Assembly: GCF_949987535.1 (NCBI RefSeq)
Contig: NC_080071.1
Span: forward strand, 30,030,236 to 30,094,235
Reading direction: 5' to 3'
Source: Balaenoptera acutorostrata
Lineage: Eukaryota > Chordata > Mammalia > Artiodactyla > Balaenopteridae
DNA length: 64,000 nt
Shown: positions 46,074-55,474 of the stretch, piece by piece
Position numbering within the stretch: the stretch's first letter is position 1
Layout: every line of letters starts with the position of its first letter
Notes under the pieces: model-generated
What the model saw: only the letters and a program-made list of their open reading frames with translations
Told to the model about the DNA's origin: nothing
Database searches by the model: none
Made by a program: the position numbers and the translations under genes

Positions 46074-46975
46074 TTAGAGAAGTTCCTTTAGCAGTTGCTG
46101 TGGAGCTGGTTTGGTGGTGCTGAATTCTCTTAGCTTTTACTTGTCTGTAAAGCTTTTGATTTCTCCTTCGAATCTGAATGAGATCCTTGCTGGGTAGATT
46201 AATCTTGGCTGTAGGTTCTTCCCTTTCATCACTTTAAGTATATCATGCCACTCCCTTCTGGCTTGTAGAGTTTCTGCTGAGAAATCAGCTGTTAACCTTA
46301 TGGGAGTTCCCTTGTGTGTTGTCATTTTTCCCTTGCTGCTTTCAATCATTTTTCTTTGTCTTTAATTTTTGCCAATTTGATTACTGTATGTCTTGGCGTG
46401 TTTCTCCTTGGGTTTCTCCTGTATGGGACTCGCTGCGCTTCCTGGACTTGGGTGGCTATTTCCTTTCCCATGTTAGGGAAGTTTTCGACTATAATCTCTT
46501 CAAATATTTTCTCGATTCCTTTCTCTCTCTCTTCTCCTTCTGGGACCCCTATAATGTGAATGTTTTTGTGTTTAATGTTGTCCCAGAGGTCTCTTAGGCT
46601 GTCTTCATTTCTTTTCATTCTTTTTTCTTTTTTCTGTTCAGCAGCAGTGAATTCCAGCATTCTGTCTTCCAGGTCACTTACCCGTTCTTCTGCCTCAGTT
46701 ATTCTGCTATTGATTCCTTCTAGTGTATTTTTCATTTCAGTTGTTGTGTTGTTCATCTCTGTTTGTTTGTTCTTTAATTCTTCTAGGTCTCTGTTAAACA
46801 TTTCTTGCATCTTCTCGATCTTTGCCTCCATTCTTTTTCTGAGGTCCTGGATCATCTTCACTGTCATTATTCTGAATTCTTTTTCTGGAAGGTTGCCTAT
46901 CTCCACTTCATTTAGTTGTTTTTCTGGGGTTTTATCTTATTCCTGTATCTGGTGCATAGCCCTCTGCCTTTTCAT
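46074..46975 (-). pseudogene. L1 ORF1 (RNA-binding chaperone), broken
   Basis: The inferred start is at 46975-46973 (MKRQRAMHQIQE), followed at once by an in-frame TAA at codon 13. The rest is recognisable: a coiled-coil region rich in E/K/M (MEAKIEKMQEMFNRDLEEL and ITEAEERVSDLEDRM), then the RRM-like part (IHIIGVPEGEEREKG) and the C-terminal domain (GTPIRLTADFSAETLQARRE). A frameshift lies near 46347. A CAA-to-TAA change after SFTDK (just before 46137) stops the C-terminus early. The length from inferred start to natural stop is 902 bp, not a multiple of three, which agrees with an indel. Confidence 0.88.
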
Positions 46976-47916
46976 CTTGTCTGTCTTTCTATGCATGTGG
47001 TTTTTGTTCCAGAGGCTGCAGGATTGTAGTTCTTCTTGCTTCTGCTGTCTGCCCTCTGGTGGATGAGGCTATCTAAGAGGCTTGTGCAAGTTTCCTGATG
47101 GGAGAGACTGGTGGTGGGTAGAGCTGGCTGTTGCTTTGGTGGGCAGAGCTCAGTAAAACTTTAATCTGCTTGTCTGTTGATGGGTGGGGCTGGGTTCTCT
47201 CCCTGTTGGTTGTTTGGCCTGAGGTGACCCAACACTAGAGCCTACCAGGGCTCTTTTGTGAGGCTAATAGCAGACTCTGGGAGGGCTCATGCCAAGGAGT
47301 ACTTCTCAGAACTTCTGCTGCCAGTGTCCTTGTCCTCATGGTGTCGCATAGCCACCCCCACCCGCCTCTGCAGGAGACCCTCCAACACTAGCAGGTAGGT
47401 CTGGTTCAGTCTCCTATGGGGTCACTGCTCCTTCCCCTGGGTCCCGATGTGCATACCACTTTGTGTGTGCCCTACAAGAGTGGAGTCTCTGTTTCCCCCA
47501 GTCCTGTCAAAGTCCTGCAATCAAATCCCTTTAGCCTTCAAAGTCTGATTCTCTAGGAATTCCTCCTCCCATTGCCGGACCCCCAGGTTCGGAAGCCTGA
47601 CGTGGGGCTTAGAACCTTCACTCCAGTGGGTGGACGTCTGTGGTATAAGTGTTCTCCAGTTTGTGAGTCACCCACCCAGCAGTTATGGGATTTGATTTTA
47701 TTGTGATTGCACCCCTCCTACCATCTCATTGTGTGTTCTCCTTTGTCTTTGGATGTATCTTTGTATGTATACCCCAAGATATCTTGGGGTATCTTTCTTG
47801 GTGAGTTTCAGTGTCTTCCTGTCGATGATTGTCCAGCAGCTAGTTGTGATTCTGGTGTTCTCACATGAGGGAGTGAGAGCATGTCCTTCTACTCTGCCAT
47901 CTTGAACCAATCTCTA
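46976..47916 (-). other. L1 5'UTR with a 24-bp perfect palindrome
   Basis: The segment upstream of ORF1 follows the cetartiodactyl L1 5'UTR, from TTCAAGATGGCAGAGTAGAA to ACCAGAGGGCAGACAGCAGA. The internal L1 promoter would lie here. The palindrome at 47769-47792 (half-site ATACCCCAAGAT) interrupts the usual text. Confidence 0.8.
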
Positions 47917-47931
47917 TCACTGTTAAAATTT

Positions 47932-48990
47932 ATTAAGCACTTATTTTGGGCAAGATACTGCTGTAAGGACTTTATTTTTTATTTTATTAAAGTTTTAAAA
48001 AATTGTGGTAAAATACACATAAAATAAAATATACCGGCTTAACCATTTTAAAGTGTGCAGTTCAGTGGCGTTAAGTACATGTGTTGTACAGCCATCACCA
48101 CCATCCATTTCCAGATTCCTTTTTATCTTCAAAAGTGAAACTCTATACCCATTAAACAGTAACTCCCCATTCCCTCCTCCCTGCGGCCCCTGGAAACCAC
48201 CACTTTACTTTCCGTCTCCATGAATTTCACTATTCTAGGTACCTCATATAAGTAGAATCATACAGTATTTGTCGTTTTGTGCCTGGCTTATTCACTTAGC
48301 ATAAAGTCCTGAAGGTTCACCCATGTTTTAGCATGTGTCAGAGTTTCCTTCCTTTTTAAGACTGAATAATATTCCATTTTATGTACAGACTACATTTCAT
48401 TTACCTATTCATCCTTTGATGGACACTTCTGTTGCTTCTGCTTCTTGGCTGTTGTGAATGCTGCTGTGTGCATGGCGTACAGATATCTGTTTTTTTGTTG
48501 TTGTTTGTTTGTTTTAATATTTATTTATTTATTTATTTGGTTTCGCTGGGTCTTAGTTGTGTCAGGCGGGCTCCTTAGTTGTGGCTCTTGGGCTCCTTAG
48601 TTGTGTCATGCATACTCTTAGTTGCATCATGCATGTGGGATCTAGTTCCTTGACCAGGGATTGAACCCAGGCCCCCTGCATTGGGAGCGCAGAGTCTTAA
48701 CTACTGCACCACCAGGGAGGTCGTCCCCAGATATCTGTTTGAGACCCTGCTTTCAATTCTTTTGGGTATATAGCCAGAAGTGGAATTGCTGAATCATATG
48801 GTAGTTCTAGTTTTTGGAGGAACTACCATACTGTTTTCCATAGAGGCTGCACTATTTTACATTTCCACCAACAGTGAACAAGGGTTCTAATTTCTCCACA
48901 TTCTCATCAACAGTTGCTATTTTCCCTCCCTCCTTTCTCTCTCTTTCTGGGTGGTAGACATCTTAATACGTGTGAGGTTGAGGGCTTTAT
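47932..48990 (-). mobile_element. Old L1 (L1MB-like) 3' end, reverse orientation, split by a SINE
   Basis: GTGGTAAAATACACATAAAA, then TTAACCATTTTAAAGTGTGC, CATCACCACCATCCATTTCC, CTTGGCTGTTGTGAATGCTG and, after the SINE, GAGACCCTGCTTTCAATTCT, AGTGGAATTGCTGAATCATA and CATTTCCACCAACAGTGAAC follow the reverse 3' part of an old L1. The SINE at 48493-48727 interrupts it. Confidence 0.8.
48480..48740 (-). mobile_element. Older tRNA-derived SINE (CHR-1/Bov-tA-like) with target-site duplication
   Basis: CAGATATCTGTTT is exactly repeated at 48480-48492 and 48728-48740. The insert has (TTTA)n at the left and, read on the - strand, the head ACCTCCCTGGTGGTGCAGTA and a B-box-like GGTTCAATCCCTGG. It is shorter and more diverged than the GC-rich CHR copies. 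Confidence 0.9.
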
Positions 48991-49135
48991 TTTAAATGTA
49001 TAATTTATTTAATCTATAAGCATCCTAGAGGGAGGTCATATCATCATCTGAATTGGAAAGAAGGGGAAACAGAGGAATAAAAGTGTTGGCTAGTAAGAAG
49101 TGGAGCTGGGATTTGAGCCCAGGCACCATGGTTCT
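48991..49135 (+). repeat. MIR SINE remnant
   Basis: AGAAGTGGAGCTGGGATTTG, then AGCCCAGGCACC is the MIR 3' half. The 5' half is degraded. Confidence 0.6.
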
Positions 49136-50141
49136 GGGGCTTTGGCTCCTAGTACCCTGCTATTACAGCCTCTGTCATTACACAGTCATTGCAGCAAATT
49201 GAAATAATATTAGAAGTGTTTGTGATAACAACTGAGCTTTCCCCTAGCTCTAATACCATGCATGCCTTACAATTAATCTCTGATGTGTATTTCCATGTTT
49301 TTGTGTATCTGAATATAAGTTTTACAAGGGTTCATGCTTTGTACTTTGTTCTGGTACTTCTTCTGCCCTACTTACTTATTTAGTAAAGACATCTTTCTAG
49401 TTGAGTACATACAGATGTACCTCATTCTGACTAATGTCTGCAATTGGCAGAAACTTAATTTGTTAGTTAGTTCCTTATTGGCATAAGCATTAAAAAAAAG
49501 TGGGCTTCAAGGAACATTCTTCAGTGCGTATCTCGTGTTAGTTTTTTTTTGCAGAATAAGTTCCTAAAACTGGAATTTCTGGGTTGAAGGGTGTATACAT
49601 TTTACGTTTCGTCGTAGAATTAAAAGCTGAGTCATCCAGGCCGTGAGTTGAAAGAAGACCTCACTGGATGAAAGACCTTGGCTGCCTCAAATTTCTTAAA
49701 CAAGTGCAGTCCCCGGGAGGAGACTCTAGAGCTAAGCAGATGACTGGAACCCAGCCTGGGAGAGGTCTCAGTTGGGCAAGGCCAGCTTCAGGGAGTCCAA
49801 CAAATCAGCTAAATATCTGACCTGGTGCATTTGTCCAAATTACCAAGAGCTTTCTTGCTGTGAAATTTCTTTTACCTGGGCAGCTGAAAGAGGTTATGGT
49901 CATAGTTAAAAGAAATAGAAGAATAAAGCCTATCCTTTTGTTGGAAAGGCATGGCTTAATTTGATATTTTAGCCATTTCTAACTTAAGTTGAGTAACTAG
50001 TTTAAATATGCTATCCTATAAATAAGGTCAATGAGAGAAAAATTACTAAATAAAAATATTTGAATTAACTATCAAACATATATATACATTATGTATATGT
50101 ATGTGTATATATTATGTGTGTGTATGTATGCACAGACATTT
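49136..50141. other. Intron without recognisable features
   Basis: Unique-looking sequence, ending in a TA/TG-rich low-complexity stretch (about 50080-50135). Confidence 0.4.
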
Positions 50142-50510
50142 TAATGCAAGCCTCTTTTTTAAAAAATAAATTTATTTATTTATTTATTTTTGTCTGCATT
50201 GGGTCTTCATTGCTGCGTGCGGGCTTTCTCTACTTGCGGGCTTTCTCTACTTGCGGTGAGCGGGGGCTACTCTTCGTTGCAGTGCGCGGGCTTCTCATTG
50301 AGGTGGCTTCTCTTGTTGAGGAGCACGGGCTCTAGGCACGCGGGCTTCAGTAGTTGTGGCACACAGGCTCAGTAGTTGTGGCACATGGGTTTAGTTGCTC
50401 TGCGGCATGTGGGATCTTCCCGGGACGAGGGCTCAAACCCGTGTCCCCTGCATTGGCAGGTGGATTATTAACCCCTGCACCACCAGGGAAGTCCCTAATG
50501 CAAGTCTCTT
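50142..50510 (-). mobile_element. CHR-type SINE, reverse orientation, with 17-bp tandem duplication
   Basis: The element is 50157-50495 between TAATGCAAGCCTCTT (50142-50156) and TAATGCAAGTCTCTT (50496-50510), 14/15 identical. GGGCTTTCTCTACTTGC occurs twice in tandem at about 50220-50253, a private duplication of this copy. Confidence 0.93.
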
Positions 50511-52826
50511 GGAGATGAAGTTTTAAAGTAAAATTGATTGGTTTTTATCTCCATTATATAAGAATATGTAAAAATTATAGAATTTTGGAAAATAAAAAAG
50601 TGAAAATGGAGGAATATTTTAATATAATTAGTTAAAGCATTGTTCAGTGTATAATTTTATGTTTTTTACTATAGTTGTGGTATCATATTGCATATACAGT
50701 TTTATCTCCTGCTATTTTAAAGCACTAGATTGGAAAGTGTACTATTAGTTAAAGGCCAATGTCGGTCTAAGCATCCTCTGTTCATTAGGGGATTATTAAA
50801 TCTTCACAATGCTCATCTGTGGTAGGCTCTCTTTTTGTGCTCATTTTATAATCAAAGAAGTTGAGACTTAGAGAGTCTGAGTAACTTGCCCAAAGTCCAT
50901 AACCAGGACGGTGTATTACAAAGAATGAATCAAAATCACTTGCTGTGTTCGCCACCTGTAGAGGGACAGGTGGGATTTGCATGATGCTGCTTCGCATGGC
51001 ATCAGAGTCCCACGTCAGTGCCCTTTCTGTTTAAGTGTTTACTTACACAGCTATATAATATTGCATCTAGTGGATGTCCCAAGGTTTATTTTATTGTTCT
51101 CCTATTACCTAGGAACATTCTTAATATATATTTGTTATTCTAAGTGTCTTAGAGCCATTTATAATGGGTCAGGTGTCAGGTTTATCTCTGTGAATGATGA
51201 AGATCTCTGTGTACTTTTTTCCCCTGTACTTTGGAGTATCCTTAGAATAGAGTCCAAGTAATTTCATTGCTTGATCAAAATACCTATAATTCTGAAAAGA
51301 GAAAGATGATTTTAAAATTATTCATAAGTCATTTTAAAATATTGTTGGTGCTATTTCCCATTGTTGCTAGAAGACAGTAGAAGCCAAACAACTTCACTAT
51401 CTGTGGCATGAAATTTCACATTGTCCCTAGAGGAAAAATAATTTCTTCACTAGCAGATGTGAAAAATGGCCGACAGCATGAGAATTTGAATCCCAAGTTG
51501 AGATTACTGGTATTTAAATGATATCTCACTTCTAAATAACTTGGGTTAGCAGTGTTACCTAGTATACGTGTGGCTTATCTTTGAAATACTCTGTGACTAA
51601 TGCTTATGCAACTACTAGTCTTAACTTCATCCTAAAGTTAACATTATTTATTCACTAATACCCTCATTGAGGAACATTTATTGTTTTTCATAGTAGACCT
51701 TCGTTTTTTCATAGTCACTTAAATTGTGTCACTTTAACTATTGGCTATTGCAGTGCCCTTTGTTAAATATTTTATTTCCCCTTTAAGAATGTTTGTTGGT
51801 TTAATTTTATTGTTTATAAAGACACGTGAAAGCAGGTTCCAAAAAAAGTTTTTAAAGTATGAAACACTTGAATTCAGAGAAGCATAATTCAAAAGAAATA
51901 ATAACCTAGGCTTTCCTAAACCTCATCAGATTTTAGGTAAGGGGACCATGGAGGGAGAAGTACACACACTTTCTGTAGGAATAGAGTGGTCCTCCCCGTG
52001 GATCCCCTAAGTCTGGATACAGAATGGCATCTGGTATCCAGACTTAAGTTGGTTGTGTTGGCATCTGTCAACTGGGTATCACACCAAATATAAGTGAGAC
52101 AATTCTGATGAAACTTTGGATTTAGGAGCAGGGATGAGGTGAGAATAAAATAAATGCCCCAAGTGAGAGGAATGTATTAATGCCAGGCATTGTGCTAGGC
52201 ACTTTATTTACAAGAGGCCATGGGGCTTCAAATGGGGTGAGAGAACAATGTTCTTAAGGATACAGTGGCTTGATGGAGGAAGTGGTGTTTCAGATAGGCC
52301 AGCAAAAGTGGATTAAATTTTGTCAGGTGAAAAAGAGAGAATGGGTAGAAAAAGTACTCTAGCCAAGGAAAGCCCTAAGAGCCTGTATCTAGCCCTCTGG
52401 CTGGAGCTCAGGCTGTGGGAAGGGAGGTGAGGCTGGCGAGGCAATGGAGCCTCATGGGGAGGGTCCTGAAAGCCAGCAGCAGAATCTAGCCAGGGGGCAG
52501 TGGTGGCCATTAAAAGTTCTGAGTGAGAAGAGTCTTTGATGGGAGGGAAGATAAAGATGAACCTGACAGCAACATGCAGTGTGGGTTGAAGGCAGGCCTT
52601 TGTTGTGGTCCCCTGGAGAATTACTGAGGGACTGGAGGACTGGGGGCAGTGGGATGAGGGATTTCAGGGATGGTGGGAGCTTAGTGTCCATGACTAGTAA
52701 CTGTTTAGATGCAGAGCCTAGCTTTTACCCCTTCCCAGCGAGGTGGGGGAGCAGATTTTCCTTGGCATTTATGCTACTCTGTACTGGAGGAAGTGCCTGG
52801 GAGCCCATCAGTGTTATGATAAAAAT
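50511..52826. other. Intron with a MIR remnant
   Basis: About 50790-50905 is MIR-like (TTGAGACTTAGAGAGTCTGA, GTAACTTGCCCAAAGTCC). The rest looks unique. Several short frames near 52313-52760 have no recognised family. Confidence 0.4.
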
Positions 52827-53771
52827 ACCCATTCCTTTGTCAGTTGCTTCATTTGCAAATATTTTCTCCCATTCTGAGGGTTGTCTTTTGGTCTTGTTTA
52901 TGGTTTCCTTTGCTGTGCAAAAGCTTTTAAGTTTCATTAGGTCCCATTTGTTTATTTTTGTTTTTATTTCCATTTCTCTAGGAGGTGGGTCAAAAAGGAT
53001 CTTGCTGTGATTTATGTCATAGAGTGTTCTGCCTATGTTTTCCTCGAAGAGTTTGATAGTGTCTGGCCTTACATTTAGGTCTTTAATCCATTTTGAGTTT
53101 ATTTTTGTGTATGGTGTTAAGGAGTGTTCTAATTTCATACTTTTTCGTGTAGCTGTCCAGTTTTCCCAGCACCACTTATTGAAGAGGCTGTCTTTTCTCC
53201 ACTGTATATTCTTGCCTCCTTTATGAAAGATAAGGTGACCATATGTGTGTGGGTTTATCTCTGGGCTTTCTATCCTGTTCCATTGATCTATATTTCTGTT
53301 TCTGTGCCAGTACCATACTGTCTTGATTACTGTAGCTTTGTACTATAGTATGAAGTCAGGGAGCCTGATTCCTCCAGCTCCGTTTTTCTTTCTCAAGATT
53401 GCTTTGGCTGGCAAGATGGGAATGAAGACACAGACCTACTAGAGAGTGGACTTGAGGATATGGGGAGGGGGAAGGGTAAGCTGTGACAAAGTGAGAGAGT
53501 GGCATGGACATATATACACTACCAAACATAAAATAGATAGCCAGTGGGAAGCAGCCACATAGCACAGGGAGATCAGCTCGGTGCTTTGTGACCACCTAGA
53601 GGGGTGGGATAGGGAGGGTTGGAGGGAGGGAGATGCAAGAGGGAAGATATATGGGAGCATATGTATATGTATAACTGATTGACTTTGTTATAAAGCAGAA
53701 ACTAACACACCATTGTAAAGCAATTATACTCCAATAAAGATGTTAAAAAAAAACCAAACAAACCTATTCCT
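52827..53771 (+). mobile_element. Second twin-primed L1 (5' inversion), + orientation
   Basis: From about 52837 to 53409 the sequence is L1 ORF2 in reverse (CTTTGTCAGTTGCTTCATTT to CTCAAGATTGCTTTGGCT). At about 53410 it flips to L1 3'UTR in sense orientation (GGCAAGATGGGAATGAAGAC through ATTATACTCCAATAAAGATG) and ends in poly(A) near 53744-53752. ACCCATTCCT (52827-52836) and ACCTATTCCT (53762-53771) form a 9/10 target-site duplication. No coding capacity remains. Confidence 0.88.
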
Positions 53772-53814
53772 ATAATAAAAGCTTCACTAAAGTGACCCAC
53801 TTGGGGTGTTATTA

Positions 53815-53930
53815 CTTATTTTAGTTTCCTATTGCAGCTGTAACAGTTTACCAAAAAGTTAGTGGTTTAAAACAACACAAATTTATTATCTTACAGTTCT
53901 GGAGTTCAGAGTCCAAAATGGTTTCACTAG
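53815..53930 (-). mobile_element. MaLR-type LTR fragment, reverse orientation
   Basis: TTTAGTTTCCTATTGCAGCT, then GTTTAAAACAACACAAATTT, ATTATCTTACAGTTCTGGAG is the reverse 3' end of an ancient MaLR LTR, truncated after about 115 bp. Confidence 0.6.
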
Positions 53931-54104
53931 AATAAAAAGCCTTTGGCTGTAAAGAACTTGTTGCAACTAGGAAGTTTTTCCTGCGTTTTTTATGTTACAA
54001 AACTTTGCAGTACATCCTAACTTTTCAAAGTTCCCAATTCCTTTTCAGAATCTGATAAAAATTTCTCCCCAGAAAAATTTATATTTATACATATCTTCTA
54101 ATTT

Positions 54105-54272
54105 TGCCTAAACTTTCTTTTTTTTTTTTCCTATTTATTTGTTTATTTGGCCACACCATGTGGCATGTGGGATCCTAGTTCCCCAACCAGGGATTGAACC
54201 CACGCCCCCTGCAGTGGAAGCACGGAGTCTTAACCACCAGATCGCCAGGGAAGCCCACTGCCTGAACTTTCT
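54105..54272 (-). mobile_element. Older tRNA-derived SINE with target-site duplication
   Basis: TGCCTAAACTTTCT (54105-54118) and TGCCTGAACTTTCT (54259-54272), 13/14, flank a 140-bp element. Its - strand head is GGGCTTCCCTGGCGATCTGG and its B-box-like motif is GGGTTCAATCCCTGG. It is a short version of the tRNA-related SINE family. Confidence 0.88.
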
Positions 54273-54996
54273 AGTGGTTCATAGGACTCTACACTAAGAC
54301 ACCTTTGTCTTAGTACAGAAATACCTGTTGCCTGGAAACACGAACCAGCCCTAAGTGTTACCATAAACACCTCATTGCTCTGCTTTGTGTGTCAGTAAGC
54401 CCTGAGAATGGTATTGCCAGGTTGCTTTTAGTTGTACTTTCAAATTTACCAACTCTCTGATATTTTTGTTTTATTTTAAATCTCTCCAGATTATTTTAGA
54501 TCTTGTGCCTTTGGGCTTATGTTAATGTTCATGATTATTTCATTTTATATACAAATAACTTCCTGAATATTTGCCTTTAATAAAGAAACAATTATACTTG
54601 TGAGAGTATTGTTACTATACTTACAAGAGTTATTTCTACGGCAGTGTTTTAAAATTTCCTGAATCCTTTATTGTTAGTGTCTTATGTAAAAAAGCACTTT
54701 TGTGCTTGCTTGCTTCATTTACTGACTCACTCATAATAGGAATACTTGTTACGTAGCAAGACAAGATGAATGCTGGTTAAGATTCATTCATTCAGAAATG
54801 TGTACTGCGTATCTGCTGTGCACCCTAGGCATTGTTCTAGCTGATGGGAATGCAGCAGTGGACAGAGCACAGGTCCTGCCCTGGAGGATCTTCCATTCTC
54901 AGATGCACTCTGGGGTCCCAGGCCCACGTTGTTGCAGGAAGGGGGACCCCTTCCAGGGCCCGAGAGTGGGTTTTTGTCTAACATTTGGAAACTAAT
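54273..54996. other. Intron with an L2-like fragment
   Basis: About 54780-54910 is L2-like (TCATTCATTCAGAAATGTGT, GGGAATGCAGCAGTGGACAG). No gene was recognised. Confidence 0.45.
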
Positions 54997-55474
54997 TGTC
55001 TGAGGAGACACATTGGTGACAAATCAAAAGACCTTATTGGAAAGGGGCGCCTGGGCAGGAGAGCAGCAGGGTAAGGGAACCCAGGAGAACTGCTCTGCCA
55101 TGTCACGTGGCTCACAGTCTCGGGTTTTATGGTAATGGGGTTACTTTCCGGGTTGCCTCTGGCCAGTGATCTTGCTTGGCCCATATTTGATCTGATTTAG
55201 GGTCCTTCCTGGTGGCACACGCATCTCTCAGCCAAGATGGATTCCAGTGCAAAGGGTTCTGGGAGGTTGGCAGGACAGTATCATGGGCTGGTGTCTCCTC
55301 CCTCTTTTTGGCCCCTCCCAAATTCTCCCTGTTAGTTTTCTTCGGCAGCACCGTGTTCCTTACCGGGACCTCTGTTGTGAGACAACTCAGCCAAGTGGTT
55401 ATCCTCATGCCTGGCCAAGGCCAAGGCCAAGGCCAAGGCCAAGGCGGGAGGTTTTGATCAGTGGTTCCCTAACA
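54997..55474 (-). mobile_element. Probable ERV solo LTR, reverse orientation
   Basis: The interval starts TGTCTGAGGAGACACATTGG and ends TTCCCTAACA, giving TG...CA ends. Read on the - strand, a polyadenylation-like CCAATAAGGTCTTTTGATTT lies near the 3' end, as expected for the R region. I see no internal retroviral genes next to it and no convincing target duplication. Five GGCCAA units (about 55413-55444) are embedded. Confidence 0.5.
55413..55444. repeat. GGCCAA hexanucleotide repeat
   Basis: Five tandem perfect GGCCAA units end with GGCGGGAGG. The tract keeps an open frame of Gly-Gln repeats on the + strand by chance. Confidence 0.9.

Larger units (their letters stand above)
42011..47931 (-). 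mobile_element. Nearly full-length L1, reverse orientation, inactivated
   Basis: The element lies between TTACTGTTAAAA (about 42011-42022) and TCACTGTTAAAA (47917-47928), an imperfect target-site duplication. The 3'UTR is at the left (42023 to about 42240) and the 5'UTR start (TTCAAGATGGCAGAGTAGAA on the - strand) at about 47916, so the 5' end is essentially complete at about 5.9 kb. Order on the - strand: 5'UTR 47916-46976, ORF1 46975-46074, ORF2 46016 to about 42240, 3'UTR. Both ORFs carry stops or frameshifts, so it is not autonomous. Confidence 0.93.
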
